A stretch of DNA of 64,000 nucleotides from Micromonospora sp. M71_S20 (GCF_003664255.1 NZ_RCCV01000002.1:374501-438500), one strand, 5' to 3'; numbered from the stretch's first letter, positions 15,972 through 25,174 are shown. Numbers and translations are program-made. Notes: generated by a model not told the origin, from the sequence alone.

Positions 15972-16586
15972 TCAGCGGCGCGCCCAGCCCCGCCCGCGCA
16001 GCCAGTCGCGCACCACGGCTGCCGTACCGGCCGGGTCCCCCCGCAGGTCGTGCCGCTCCCCCGGGCGGGTCACCACGTGCACCCCCGGCCCCGGCTCCGG
16101 CACCCCGAACGGGTCGCGGTCGCCGTTGACCACGAGGGTCGGCAGGCCGGTCGCCAGCTCCGCCGCGCGCGAGCGCTCCGGGCGGCCCGGCGGGTGCAGC
16201 GGGAACGCGAGTGCGACGACCCCGGCGGCGCCCACCGCCGGCGCGGTGCGGCACGCCACCCGCGCGCCGCTGGACCGGCCACCCACCAGCAGGGGTACGC
16301 CGGGATGCCGCTGCCGCAGCACGGCGAGCACGGCGGTCCACGCCTCGTCGAGGTGCCCCGCCGGCGCCGGCGCACGCCGTCCGGCGACGCGGTACGGCTG
16401 GGTCACCCGGGCCACCACCAGCCCGGCGCCGACCGCCGCGTCCCGGAGCGCACGCAGGTCGGGGGCGTCGACGTCACCGCCCGCGCCGTGGCCGAGCACC
16501 AGCAGGGCGCTCGGCGCACCCGCCGGTAGGTCGGTGTCGACCCGGGCGGGCCCGCGCGGGGTGGAAAGGTCGTCGTCCTGGGGCAT
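15972..16586 (-). CDS. Alpha/beta hydrolase of the KANL3/Tex30-like type
   Basis: A 204-aa cytoplasmic alpha/beta hydrolase. ALLVLGHGAGGDVDAPDL is the first strand with oxyanion turn, VGGRSSGARVACRTAP contains the nucleophile elbow G-R-S-S-G, TLVVNGDRDPFGVP carries the acidic residue, and the catalytic histidine is in GERHDL near the C-terminus. The substrate is unknown. ATG 16586 is chosen over the longer frame because the hydrolase homology starts soon after. It lies downstream of a Wbl gene on the same strand, but a good hairpin (16620-16650) separates them. Confidence 0.82.
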   Translation of the reverse strand: MPQDDDLSTPRGPARVDTDLPAGAPSALLVLGHGAGGDVDAPDLRALRDAAVGAGLVVARVTQPYRVAGRRAPAPAGHLDEAWTAVLAVLRQRHPGVPLLVGGRSSGARVACRTAPAVGAAGVVALAFPLHPPGRPERSRAAELATGLPTLVVNGDRDPFGVPEPGPGVHVVTRPGERHDLRGDPAGTAAVVRDWLRGRGWARR

Positions 16587-16619
16587 CGGCCCATTCTGCG
16601 GCGTCCGGAGCACGACGGG

Positions 16620-16650
16620 CAGCCGGCCCGCCGAGGTGGCGGGCCGGCTG
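16620..16650 (-). terminator. Hairpin after the wbl gene
   Basis: Perfect 13-bp inverted repeat around a five-base loop, 20 bases after the wbl stop. Confidence 0.7.
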
Positions 16651-16669
16651 TGACCGGTTCAGTCGACGG

Positions 16670-17062
16670 TCAGCTCAGCGGCACCAGGGTGAGCAGCCGG
16701 TCCCGGACCGGCGGGCCCGCCTCGCGGGCGGCGTCCGGATCCGGTTGCACCTCGTCGCGCCAGGCGACAAGCATCGCCCGCCGCTCGCGCGGTGTGGTGC
16801 CGCCCCAGACGCCGTGGCAGTCACCCACGTCCAGCGCCCAGGCCAGGCAGGAGCCCTGCACGTCACAGCTGCGGCAGAGCGCGACGGCCGCGTCGGCTGG
16901 TTCGTTCGGCGCCGGAAAGAACGTTTCCGGGTCGACGTTCTGGCAGGTTCCCCTGGTGCGCCACGCCTCGTCCTGTCGCCGCTCCCGCAACGCCCGCAGC
17001 AGCCGCGGATCCCGTCGTGCCGTGGCCACCTCGTGCGGCCGGGGCATGCGTGCCCGTGTCAT
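16670..17062 (-). CDS. WhiB-family iron-sulfur regulator, subgroup uncertain
   Basis: A 130-aa Wbl protein with a 39-residue basic N-terminal extension. The cluster cysteines are C40, C63, C66 and C72 (C-x22-C-x2-C-x5-C), then CHGVWGGTTPRERR, the glycine turn and basic segment. The block QNVDPETFFP is typical. ATG 17062 with GGAGG upstream fits better than the longer frame. It is neither WhiB1 nor WhiB7; I cannot place it in a characterised subgroup. A long arginine-rich N-terminus before the first cysteine is somewhat unusual. Confidence 0.9.
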   Translation of the reverse strand: MTRARMPRPHEVATARRDPRLLRALRERRQDEAWRTRGTCQNVDPETFFPAPNEPADAAVALCRSCDVQGSCLAWALDVGDCHGVWGGTTPRERRAMLVAWRDEVQPDPDAAREAGPPVRDRLLTLVPLS

Positions 17063-17256
17063 CCACCCACCTCCCCCGTGGGACCGGCAAGATCGGTGTG
17101 CGTCGTCCGCCCCGTGCGAGTCGCGCCCACTACCGGCGCTGTGTTGTATCGCACTTCCGGACACCGGGACAAGACTTCACGGCGAATATGGGTGAACGCC
17201 GGGGCGACGTTTCGCCCGCAACTCTGGCAAATCACGCCCGACAATGTGTCGGACTG

Positions 17257-17967
17257 TCAGAAGAGCGTCATTTCCCCCGGCGCGGCGGCCCGGGCAGGCG
17301 GCACCCTCTCGGTCAACTGCGGCCCGTCGTTGCGCACGTCGCCAACCGCCGTGCCCACCGGGCGGATCTCCAGCGTCGCGAGCCAGTCGGGCGGGGGTGG
17401 CGCGAGCAGGCCCTCCGGCGCGTCGGTCGAGGCCAGCCAGGCGGCCCAGCGTTCGCGGGGCAGCAGCAGCGGCATCCGGTCGTGCACCTCGGCCAGCTCG
17501 CCCAGCGCGGCGGTGGTGAGCACACTGAAGGTCAGCAACGGACCGCCGGAGCCGTCCCAGACCGACCAGATGCCGGCGAAGGCGAGCACCGAGCCGTCCG
17601 ACGGGGTCATGTAGTAGGGCTGCTTGCGCCCGTCCGCCGAGCGGACCCACTCGTACCAGCCGTCGGCGGGGACGAGGCAGCGGCGGCGGGCGAAGGCCCC
17701 GGCGTACGCCCGGCTGGTGGCGACCGTCTCGGCGCGGGCGTTGATCATGCGGGCGGCGCCCTTGGGCGACCGGGACCAGGACGGGACCAGCCCCCAGCGG
17801 CCGACCGACAGCGCGCGGTGCCCCTCCGGGCTGACCCGCACGAGCGGCACCGGGTCGGTGGGCGCGACGTTGTGGTCGGGGTCGACCCCGCCGCCGGTCT
17901 CGTCCTGGGACTCGAACAGCGCGCTCAGGTCGCCCGCGCTCCGGGTCGTCGCGTACCTCCCGCACAT
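17257..17967 (-). CDS. SRAP/HMCES-type abasic-site DNA-protein crosslink protein (YedK family)
   Basis: A 236-aa SOS-response-associated peptidase. It begins MCGRYA, so Cys2 becomes the N-terminal catalytic residue after methionine removal; N33 in HNVAPTD, the segment CLVPADGWYEW and the histidine in EVHDRMPLLL complete the conserved active-site set. HMCES proteins form a thiazolidine crosslink with abasic sites in single-stranded DNA and shield them. ATG 17967 is required for Cys2, so longer frames are wrong. It diverges from aroA with about 100 bases between. Confidence 0.93.
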   Translation of the reverse strand: MCGRYATTRSAGDLSALFESQDETGGGVDPDHNVAPTDPVPLVRVSPEGHRALSVGRWGLVPSWSRSPKGAARMINARAETVATSRAYAGAFARRRCLVPADGWYEWVRSADGRKQPYYMTPSDGSVLAFAGIWSVWDGSGGPLLTFSVLTTAALGELAEVHDRMPLLLPRERWAAWLASTDAPEGLLAPPPPDWLATLEIRPVGTAVGDVRNDGPQLTERVPPARAAAPGEMTLF

Positions 17968-18069
17968 GCCGCACACGCTAACCCGCCGCGCGCCGCCCGG
18001 CTGTCCCGCTGACCGGGAGGACGCGTGCCGGCCGGCGTCACCCGCCGGCGGACGCGGCAGAATGTAACC

Positions 18070-19371
18070 GTGGGAAACCTGATCGCGACCCGGCCGCCGC
18101 AGCCGTGGACCGCTCCGACCGCCTCCGACCCGGTCGCGGCGACGCTGCGCCTGCCCGGGTCCAAGTCGATGACCGCGCGCGCCCTGGTGCTGAGCGCGCT
18201 GGCCGGCGGACCGTCGACCCTGGCCGGGCCGCTGCGCGCGCGGGACACCGAGCTGATGGCCGCCGGGCTGCGCGCGATGGGCGCGCACATGTCGATCAGC
18301 GACGACGAACGCTGGCTGGTCCGCCCCCACCCGCTGGTCGGCCCCGCGCACGTCGACGTCGGCCTGGCCGGCACCGTGATGCGTTTCGTCCCGCCGGTGG
18401 CAGGCCTGGCCGACGGGCGGATCACGTTCGACGGCGACCCGCAGGCCCGCACCCGGCCCCTCGGCCCGCTGATCGGGGCGCTGCGCTCCCTCGGCGCGCG
18501 CGTGGACGCCCCCGCCACCGGCAGCCTGCCGCTGACCGTGCTCGGCGCCGGGCGGGTGGCCGGCGGCGAGGTGGTGATCGACGCCTCCGCCTCCAGCCAA
18601 CTGGTCTCCGGGCTGCTGCTGGCCGCGCCGCGCTTCGACCGGGGCGTGGTCGTCCGGCACGTGGGCCCGCCCGTGCCCTCCGCGCCGCACCTGCGGATGA
18701 CGGTGCAGATGCTCCGGGCCGCCGGCGCGGCGGTCGACGACGGCACCCCCGACGTGTGGGTGGTCGAGCCGGGCCCGCTGACGGGGCGCGGCTGGCAGAT
18801 CGAGCCCGACCTGTCGGGCGCCGTGCCGTTCTTCGCCGCCGCCCTGGTCACCGGCGGCGAGGTGACCCTCCAGGGCTGGCCGCGCAGCAGCGCCCAGCCC
18901 GTCGAGCAGCTCCGCACGCTGCTCCAGCGGATGGGCGGCGAGGTGACCCTCTCCACCGCCGGGCTGACGGTCCGGGGCACCGGCGTGGTGCACGGCCTGG
19001 ACGCCGACCTCTCCGACGTCAGCGAGCTGACCCCGGCGCTCACCGCGCTGGCCATGCTCGCCGACTCGCCGTCGGTGTTCACCGGCGTCGGCCACATCCG
19101 TGGCCACGAGACCGACCGGCTGACCGCGCTGGCGCGGGAGTTCGCCTCGCTGGGCGCCGACATCACCGAGTCCTCCGACGGGCTCGAGATCCGGCCCCGG
19201 CCGCTGCACGGCGGCGTGTTCGAGACCTACCACGACCACCGGATGGCGCACGCCGCCGCCGTGGCCGGCCTGGCCGTGCCGGGCATCGAGTTGAGCGACG
19301 TGGCGTGCACCTCGAAGACCATGCCCGAGTTTCCGGCACTATGGTCGGCGATGGTGACCGGCAAGAGCTGA
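18070..19371 (+). CDS. aroA: 3-phosphoshikimate 1-carboxyvinyltransferase (EPSP synthase)
   Basis: A 433-aa EPSP synthase. LRLPGSKSMTARALVLSAL holds the catalytic lysine (about K32) of the first domain; GLAGTVMRF is the PEP-site loop, RTRPLGPLIGALRSLGA and SASSQLVSGLLLAAP the shikimate-phosphate binding parts, and YHDHRMAHA the late conserved motif. It joins PEP to shikimate-3-phosphate for aromatic amino acids. GTG 18070 gives the expected length. The rsgA start at 19341 lies inside its last codons, so it heads a run of co-directional genes (aroA, rsgA, hisN, membrane protein). Confidence 0.95.
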   Translation: MGNLIATRPPQPWTAPTASDPVAATLRLPGSKSMTARALVLSALAGGPSTLAGPLRARDTELMAAGLRAMGAHMSISDDERWLVRPHPLVGPAHVDVGLAGTVMRFVPPVAGLADGRITFDGDPQARTRPLGPLIGALRSLGARVDAPATGSLPLTVLGAGRVAGGEVVIDASASSQLVSGLLLAAPRFDRGVVVRHVGPPVPSAPHLRMTVQMLRAAGAAVDDGTPDVWVVEPGPLTGRGWQIEPDLSGAVPFFAAALVTGGEVTLQGWPRSSAQPVEQLRTLLQRMGGEVTLSTAGLTVRGTGVVHGLDADLSDVSELTPALTALAMLADSPSVFTGVGHIRGHETDRLTALAREFASLGADITESSDGLEIRPRPLHGGVFETYHDHRMAHAAAVAGLAVPGIELSDVACTSKTMPEFPALWSAMVTGKS

Positions 19372-20486
19372 CACGAGAGGGGCGGGTCCTGGCGACCAAG
19401 CGGCGGGAGTACGACGAGGACGACGTCCGGATCCGTCCCGGCAAATCGTCGCGCCCGCGTACCCGCACGCGCCCCCTGCACTCCGACGCGGTGGACGGCT
19501 TCGTGATCGCCGTCGACCGGGGCCGCTACACGTGCGTGCCGCCCGACGCCGGGCCGGACGCGCCCCTGGTCACCGCGATGCGGGCCCGGGAGCTGGGACG
19601 CAAGTCGGTGGTGGTCGGCGACCGCGTCGGCCTGGTCGGGGACACCTCCGGCGCGGCCGGGGCGCTGGCCCGGATCGTCCGGATCGCCGAGCGGACGTCG
19701 GTGCTGCGGCGCACCGCCGACGACGACGAGACGACCGCCGAGGGGCGGCTGGAGCGGGTGGTCGTCGCCAACGCCGACCAGCTGGTCATCGTCAGCGCGC
19801 TGGCCGACCCGCCGCCGCGCACCGGGTTCATCGACCGGTGCCTGGTGGCCGCGTACGACGCCGGCATCGAGCCGCTGCTCTGCCTCACCAAGGCCGACCT
19901 GGCCGGCCCCGAGGCGGTGCTCGACTACTACGCCGAGCTGGAGCTGCCGTACGTGCTGATCCGCCCGGAGTCCGACCTCGACGCCCTGCACAGCCTGCTC
20001 GCCGGGCGGATCTCGGTCATGGTGGGGCACTCCGGGGTGGGCAAGTCGACGCTGGTCAACCGCCTCGTGCCGGACGCCGCCCGGGCGGTCGGCACGGTCA
20101 GCGCGATCGGTCGGGGCCGGCACACCTCCACGAGCGCGGTGGCGCTGCGACTGCCCCGGCTGCCCGGCGACTCACCGGGCGGCGGAGCCGCCGCCGGCTG
20201 GATCGTCGACACCCCGGGGGTGCGCAGTTTCGGGCTCGCGCACGTCTCCGCCGACAGCCTGCTGCACGGCTTCCCCGACCTGGTCGAGGGGACGGTCGAC
20301 TGCCCCGCCAACTGCCCGCACACGCCGGACGAGACCGCCTGCGGGCTGGACGCCTGGGTCGCCGCCGGCAAGGCCGACGCGCGGCGGTTGGCCTCGTACC
20401 GCCGGCTGCTGGCCTCCCGGTCGGGTGAGGGCGACGCGCGGGAGCCCGACCAGCGGAATCCGGGCGACCCGCTCGCCGGGTCCTGA
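19341..20486 (+). CDS. rsgA: Ribosome small-subunit GTPase RsgA (YjeQ)
   Basis: A circularly permuted GTPase of up to 381 aa. An OB-fold N-domain is followed by the permuted G motifs: CLTKADL (G4) comes before GHSGVGKSTLVNRL (P-loop, about 232-243) and DTPGVRSFG (G3). The C-terminal zinc subdomain has CPANCPHTPDETACGL. RsgA checks late 30S ribosome assembly. ATG 19341 overlaps the end of aroA by 31 bases; the conserved part begins only at LATKRREYDEDDVRIRP, so a CTG-type start near 19389 is possible. The acidic N-terminus is normal for actinobacterial members. Confidence 0.93.
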   Translation: MVGDGDRQELTREGRVLATKRREYDEDDVRIRPGKSSRPRTRTRPLHSDAVDGFVIAVDRGRYTCVPPDAGPDAPLVTAMRARELGRKSVVVGDRVGLVGDTSGAAGALARIVRIAERTSVLRRTADDDETTAEGRLERVVVANADQLVIVSALADPPPRTGFIDRCLVAAYDAGIEPLLCLTKADLAGPEAVLDYYAELELPYVLIRPESDLDALHSLLAGRISVMVGHSGVGKSTLVNRLVPDAARAVGTVSAIGRGRHTSTSAVALRLPRLPGDSPGGGAAAGWIVDTPGVRSFGLAHVSADSLLHGFPDLVEGTVDCPANCPHTPDETACGLDAWVAAGKADARRLASYRRLLASRSGEGDAREPDQRNPGDPLAGS

Positions 20487-20510
20487 AGCCGGCGCCGCTA
20501 CCGTCTAGGC

Positions 20511-21329
20511 ATGCCCGGGTACGCCGACGACATCGCCCTCGCCCACCTGCTCGCCGACGCCGCCGACGCCGTCTCGACGGCCCGGTTCCGCGCGCTCGAC
20601 CTGCGGGTCGAGGCGAAACCCGACCTGACCCCGGTCTCCGACGCGGACACCGCGGTGGAGCGGGAGATCCGGGCGCTGCTGGCCGCGCACCGGCCGGGCG
20701 ACGGTCTGCTGGGCGAGGAGTACGGCGAGGAGCCCGCCAGCGGCCCGGACGGCCGCCGCTGGGTGGTCGACCCGATCGACGGCACGAAGAACTTCATCCG
20801 CGGCGTGCCCGTGTGGGCCACCCTGATCGCGCTGATGGAGTCCGACCGCCCGGTCGTCGGGCTGGTCTCCGCGCCGGCGCTCGGCCGCCGCTGGTGGGGC
20901 GCGCTCGGCGAGGGCGCGTACGCCGGGCCGGACGCCGCCGGTGGCGTGCCGATCCGGGTCTCCGCGGTACGGGACCTCGCGGACGCGAGCTTCTGCTACT
21001 CGTCGCTGACGGCGTGGGAGTCCGCCGGGCGGCTGGACGCGATGCTCCAGCTCATGCGGGACACCTGGCGCAGCCGGGCGTACGGCGACTTCTACGGCTA
21101 CATGCTGCTGGCCGAGGGCGCGCTGGACGTGATGGTGGAGCCGGAACTGTCGCTGTGGGACGTCGCCGCGCTGGTGCCGATCGTCACCGAGGCGGGCGGG
21201 ACGTTCACCGATCTGGCCGGTCGGCCCGCCCCCTCGGGCAACGCCGGGACCGAGAGCAGCGCCGTGGCCAGCAACGGCGCGCTGCACGCCGACATCCTCG
21301 CCCGGCTGGGTCGGCCAACCGAGCACTGA
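20511..21329 (+). CDS. hisN: Histidinol-phosphatase, inositol-monophosphatase type
   Basis: A 272-aa IMPase-fold phosphatase. Metal ligands are visible in GEEYGEE, WVVDPIDGTKNF (the DP-I/L-DGT signature) and LWDVAALVPIVTEAGG near the C-terminus. In actinobacteria the closest relatives of this form are HisN, which releases phosphate from histidinol phosphate in histidine biosynthesis. An inositol monophosphatase role cannot be excluded from sequence alone. It lies 24 bases after rsgA, and the aroA-hisN arrangement is common in the group (from memory). Confidence 0.88.
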   Translation: MPGYADDIALAHLLADAADAVSTARFRALDLRVEAKPDLTPVSDADTAVEREIRALLAAHRPGDGLLGEEYGEEPASGPDGRRWVVDPIDGTKNFIRGVPVWATLIALMESDRPVVGLVSAPALGRRWWGALGEGAYAGPDAAGGVPIRVSAVRDLADASFCYSSLTAWESAGRLDAMLQLMRDTWRSRAYGDFYGYMLLAEGALDVMVEPELSLWDVAALVPIVTEAGGTFTDLAGRPAPSGNAGTESSAVASNGALHADILARLGRPTEH

Positions 21330-21355
21330 CCTCCGGCAGCCTCTATCCTCGCCAG

Positions 21356-22252
21356 GTGGTCTCCTCCGGTTGGTGCTTCCTCGCGGCCATGATCGTCGCG
21401 TACGGCGTCGCCAACCTGCTCCAGTCGGTGGCCGCCGCCCGCACCACCGTGCACCACACCTTCGACCCGGGGCTGCTGCTGCGGCTGGCGGGGCACCGCA
21501 CCTACCTGGTCGGGCTCGGCTGCCAGGTGGCCGGGTTCGTGCTGGCCCTGCTCGCCCGCCGGGACCTGCCGCTCTTCCTGGTCCAGTCCAGCGTCGCCGC
21601 CGGGCTCGGGGTCACCGCCCTGCTCGGCGTGCTGGTGCTGAAGTGGCGGTTGCCGGCCGCCGAGGTGGCCCTGCTGGTGCTGCTGTTCGCCGGGATCACC
21701 GCGTTGGTGCTCTCCGCCGAGCCCGCGCCGGCCAAGCCGCTCGGCACCGCCGGCATGATCGCCCTGGCGGCGACGCTCGGCGTGATCGCCGTGATCGGCT
21801 TCTTCGCCGTACGCCTGCACGGGGCACCCGGCTCGGTGGCGCTCGGCGCGCTGGCCGGGCTGGCGTTCTCCGCCGCCGCGGTGGCCGCCCGGCCCCTCGC
21901 CTCCGCCCCGACGCCGGAGGCGTTCGTCCAGGATCCGCTGCTCTATCTGCTGATCGTCCACTCGATCGTCGGTCAGCTGCTGCTCGGCCTGGCCATGCAG
22001 CGCGGCTCGACCACGGCCGCCGTGGCGGCGATGGACGCCGCCGGGGCGGTGCCCGCCGCGATCGTCGGCCTGCTGCTGCTCAACGACAAGATCTGGCCCG
22101 GGCGGGAGTGGCTCGCCGCGGTCGGGTTCCTGGTCACCCTCGCGGCGGTCATCGGTCTCACCCGGTACGCCGAACCCCAGCACCACCACGCGGTCGCCGG
22201 GGAACGGGACCGGGGCATGGTGGGCGCCGGAGCGCCCGGTCGCCCGCTCTGA
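21356..22252 (+). CDS. DMT/EamA-like multi-pass membrane protein
   Basis: About 298 aa with nine or ten hydrophobic helices and almost no soluble domain. Alternating helices with small loops, and the two-half pattern, resemble drug/metabolite-type transporters, but conserved motifs are not clear enough to name a substrate. It starts at GTG 21356, 26 bases after hisN, and is probably in the same transcript. The tail after the last helix is short, histidine-rich and charged. Confidence 0.75.
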   Translation: MVSSGWCFLAAMIVAYGVANLLQSVAAARTTVHHTFDPGLLLRLAGHRTYLVGLGCQVAGFVLALLARRDLPLFLVQSSVAAGLGVTALLGVLVLKWRLPAAEVALLVLLFAGITALVLSAEPAPAKPLGTAGMIALAATLGVIAVIGFFAVRLHGAPGSVALGALAGLAFSAAAVAARPLASAPTPEAFVQDPLLYLLIVHSIVGQLLLGLAMQRGSTTAAVAAMDAAGAVPAAIVGLLLLNDKIWPGREWLAAVGFLVTLAAVIGLTRYAEPQHHHAVAGERDRGMVGAGAPGRPL

Positions 22253-22280
22253 GCCACGGGCGGGGGTCGGCCGACCCGGG

Positions 22281-23483
22281 TCAGGCCGCCTCGACCGGCT
22301 TGCGGCGGCTCACCACCCGCTCGTAGAGGCGCTCCAGCGCGCCCGCCGTCCGCTCCCAGGTGTAGCTGCACCGCACCCGGTCCACGGCGGCGTGCCCGTA
22401 CGCGAACCGCCCGGCGTTGTCGGCGAGCAGCCGGCGCAGCGTCACGCCCAGCGCGCGGACGTCGCCCGGCGGCACCAACCGGCCGGTGACCTCGTCGACC
22501 ACCGCGTCGGCGATCCCGCCCATGGAGTAGCCGACCACCGGCACCCCGCAGGCCATCGCCTCCAGCGACACCCGGCCGGCGGAGGAGTAGTGCGGGGTGC
22601 AGGCGACCACGTCCGCCGAGCGGTACCAGGTGGCCATCTGTTCGTGCGGCACCGCGCCCACCAGTTTCACCTGGTCGGCCACCCCGCTCCGTTCGGCCAG
22701 CTCGCGCAGCCGCCGGGCCTCGGCATGGTTGCCGAGCTGCCCGACGGGTGGGCCGCCGGCGATCACCAGTTCGGCGTCGCCGACCAGTCGCATGGCCCGG
22801 ATCAGGTCCTCCTGACCGTGCCCGGGCGAGAGCCCGCCGACGGAGAGGATCCGGGCCCGCTGGTCGCGGGGGGCGGCCTCGCCGTCGGGGTGGAACTGCG
22901 CGGTGTCGACGCCGGCCGGCACCATCGCCACGGAGGCGCGTTGCAGCCCCATCCGGGTCAGCTCGTCGACCTCGTCGTTGCACTGGGCGACCGCGATGTC
23001 CACCGCCCGGGTCAGCGCCCGCTCCAGCGGGATCCGCTCCCCCGGCCCGTCGTACTGCCGGCCGAGGTGGCGCAGCTGCTCGACGCCGAGGGAGTGGAAC
23101 GTCTGCACCACCGGGATGTCCGTCTCGCGGACCGCGTGCGCGGCGGCCAGCCCGCCGACCCAGTAGTGCCCGTGCACCACCTCGGGACGCCAGTCGCCCG
23201 TCCACCGGTCGGCCAGCCAGGCGCCGAACGCGGACACGTGCGGCACCAGTTCGGCGGTGGGCAGCGGGGCGGCCGGGCCGATCGGCACCCGCTCCACCCG
23301 GTAGCCGTCGACCGTCGCCGTCTCCGGCAGACCGGGGTCGTCGCGGCGTTCGTACACCCGGACGTCGTGGCCCCGCGTGGCGAGTTCGGCGGCGACCCGG
23401 GCGATGTGCTGGTGGGTGCCGACGGTCAGGCCGTCGGTGCCCCTGGGTGGGCCGGCGTGCGCGCAGACGAGGCCGACGCGCAT
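22281..23483 (-). CDS. Glycosyltransferase family 4/1 (GT-B fold)
   Basis: A 400-aa retaining GT-B enzyme. The N-domain starts VGLVCAHAGPPRGTDGLTVGTHQHIARVA, and the donor domain has ILSVGGLSPGHGQEDLIRAM and the nucleotide-sugar motif E-x7-E (SLEAMACGVPVVGYSMGGI). It would transfer a sugar from a nucleotide donor to a lipid, small molecule or polysaccharide at the cytoplasmic side. The usual PxKG of this step is changed to SPGHGQ, so donor handling may differ. It is a lone gene, convergent with the membrane protein. Confidence 0.85.
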   Translation of the reverse strand: MRVGLVCAHAGPPRGTDGLTVGTHQHIARVAAELATRGHDVRVYERRDDPGLPETATVDGYRVERVPIGPAAPLPTAELVPHVSAFGAWLADRWTGDWRPEVVHGHYWVGGLAAAHAVRETDIPVVQTFHSLGVEQLRHLGRQYDGPGERIPLERALTRAVDIAVAQCNDEVDELTRMGLQRASVAMVPAGVDTAQFHPDGEAAPRDQRARILSVGGLSPGHGQEDLIRAMRLVGDAELVIAGGPPVGQLGNHAEARRLRELAERSGVADQVKLVGAVPHEQMATWYRSADVVACTPHYSSAGRVSLEAMACGVPVVGYSMGGIADAVVDEVTGRLVPPGDVRALGVTLRRLLADNAGRFAYGHAAVDRVRCSYTWERTAGALERLYERVVSRRKPVEAA

Positions 23484-23699
23484 GGGTCACCTCCATGCGA
23501 TCTTCTCAAGCGGTGGTCCTCGGTCAGAGGGTCCCATTAACCGAACCCCCGGGAGCCGAAACCTGGCAGATCGGGAAGAGCCCGGCGGGTGCTTGCGCGA
23601 CGGCAACTTTCGCGGGACGCCGACACCCCGTGCCCCGGGCCAGGACTATCCGACCGCCGTCGGCCGCATGACCCCCGCCGACGGGGGTACGGGCGAGGA

Positions 23700-24698
23700 A
23701 TGCCTCTGACCCGCAGCCTCGCCGACGCCACCGTCGTGCTCACCGGTGCCTCCAGCGGCATCGGCACGGCCACCGCGTACGCCCTCGCCCGGCGCGGCAC
23801 CGCCGTGGTGCTGGCCGCCCGCAGCGAAACGGCGCTGGAGGAGGTCGCCGTACGGTGCCGGGAGCTGGGCGGGCGGGCGCTGGTGGTGCCGACCGACGTG
23901 ACCGACCCGGCGGCCGTCGAGCGGCTCGCCGCCCGCGCGGTCGCCGAGTTCGGCCGGATCGACGGCTGGATCAACAACGCCGCGGTCGGCGCGGTCGGGC
24001 TCTTCGACGAGATCCCGGTGGAGGAGTTCCGCCGGGTGCTGGAGGTGAACCTGCTCGGTGCCGCGTACGGCATCCGGGCCGCCCTGCCCCAGCTGAGCGC
24101 GGCGGGTGGCGGGGTGCTGGTCAACAACGCCTCGGTGCTGGCCGAGGTGGCGATGCCCTACCAGTCGGCGTACAACGCCGCGAAGCACGGCATCCGCGGG
24201 CTGGCCGACACGGTCCGTCAGGAGATGCGGGTAACCGGGCGGGGCGACATCTCCATCTGCACGGTGCTGCCGGCCACCATCGACACCCCGTTCTTCCGGC
24301 ACGCCGCCAACCACAGCGGCCAGGAGCTGGTGCCGCCACCCCCGGTCTACCCGCCGGAGGTGGTGGCCGAGACGATCGTCCGGCTGCTGCGCCGCCCGAG
24401 ACGCGAGGCGTACGCCGGCGGGGCCGCCCGGCTGATCGGCCTCCAGTGGCGGCTCGCCCCGGCGTTCGCCGAGCGGGTCCTCGGCTGGTACGCGCACCGC
24501 ACCCAGTTCGGGCCCGCCCCACGGCCCGAGAGCACCGGCAACGTCTTCCACGCCGACGCGGCGGCGCGGCGCGAGGGCGGCTGGCACGGCCGGCGACGGC
24601 ACCTGGTGCGGATGACCGCCGCCTTCGGGCTGGCGGCGGCGGGGACGGCCGTCGGGACGGTGGCCGCGATGACCCGCCGCGCGCGAACGGACCGCTGA
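23700..24698 (+). CDS. Short-chain dehydrogenase/reductase with C-terminal membrane helix
   Basis: A 332-aa classical SDR. VVLTGASSGIGTATAYAL is the Rossmann loop (TGxxxGIG), INNAAVG the NNAG-type strand, and S-x12-YNAAK gives the catalytic Tyr/Lys (SVLAEVAMPYQSAYNAAKHG). The last 30 residues are hydrophobic with a basic tail, suggesting a membrane anchor. It probably oxidises or reduces a lipid-like alcohol or ketone with NAD(P). ATG 23700 has GCGAGGA before it. The start of the broken STAS gene lies just downstream. Confidence 0.88.
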   Translation: MPLTRSLADATVVLTGASSGIGTATAYALARRGTAVVLAARSETALEEVAVRCRELGGRALVVPTDVTDPAAVERLAARAVAEFGRIDGWINNAAVGAVGLFDEIPVEEFRRVLEVNLLGAAYGIRAALPQLSAAGGGVLVNNASVLAEVAMPYQSAYNAAKHGIRGLADTVRQEMRVTGRGDISICTVLPATIDTPFFRHAANHSGQELVPPPPVYPPEVVAETIVRLLRRPRREAYAGGAARLIGLQWRLAPAFAERVLGWYAHRTQFGPAPRPESTGNVFHADAAARREGGWHGRRRHLVRMTAAFGLAAAGTAVGTVAAMTRRARTDR

Positions 24699-24757
24699 TG
24701 TCGGGGGTCGAGCGGTCGGGTGCGCGGTCCGGGCAGGCGGTGCACAATGAGGCGATC

Positions 24758-25174
24758 ATGGCGACCGACGCGCGCTGCCGGGTGGACGGGGACGAGACAT
24801 CCGGGGTGCTCCGGCTCACCGGGACACTCGACCGCTCCGGTGTCGACGTGGTGCGCGACGGCCTGCTCGCCCGGTTCTGCGGCCGGCCCGGCCCGGTGGT
24901 CGCCGACCTCACCGCCCTGCGGGTGGCGGATCCGGCGGCCCGGGACGTCTTCGCCGAGGTGCGCCGGGAGGTGCGCGACTGGCCCGCCGCCGACCTGCTG
25001 CTCTGCGATCCGACCGGCGACGTCGAGGGGGTGCCGGCATGGCCGACCCTGGCCGGGGTGCTGGCCGGGCTGGCCGCCGCGCCGCCGGCCGCGGCGGTCG
25101 AGACCTACCTTCCCCCCGTCGTCGGGGCGGCCCGGCAGGCCCGGCGGCTCGTCGCGGAGGGGTGCGGGCGGTAG
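24758..25174 (+). CDS. N-terminal half (STAS-like) of an interrupted STAS-HATPase regulator
   Basis: 138 residues with an STAS-type fold: a short strand region, GVLRLTGTLDRSGVDVVRDGLLARF and VVADLTALRVADPAARDVFAEV (the anti-sigma antagonist pattern with D-L/T near the phospho-site), then the segment leading to ARQARRLVAEGCGR. That last helix is normally helix 1 of a HATPase_c_2 domain, so the protein stops inside a domain at TAG 25172-25174. The frame continues open beyond it. ATG 24758 has GAGGCG upstream; ATG 24698, in a TGATG overlap with the SDR stop, is an alternative. Either a truncated STAS protein is made or the gene is broken. Confidence 0.7.
   Translation: MATDARCRVDGDETSGVLRLTGTLDRSGVDVVRDGLLARFCGRPGPVVADLTALRVADPAARDVFAEVRREVRDWPAADLLLCDPTGDVEGVPAWPTLAGVLAGLAAAPPAAAVETYLPPVVGAARQARRLVAEGCGR

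Noticed and set aside
22264..22277. GGGTCGGCCGACCC palindrome between convergent genes as terminator
   Set aside because: Only a seven-bp self-complementary word without loop; could be chance in GC-rich DNA.
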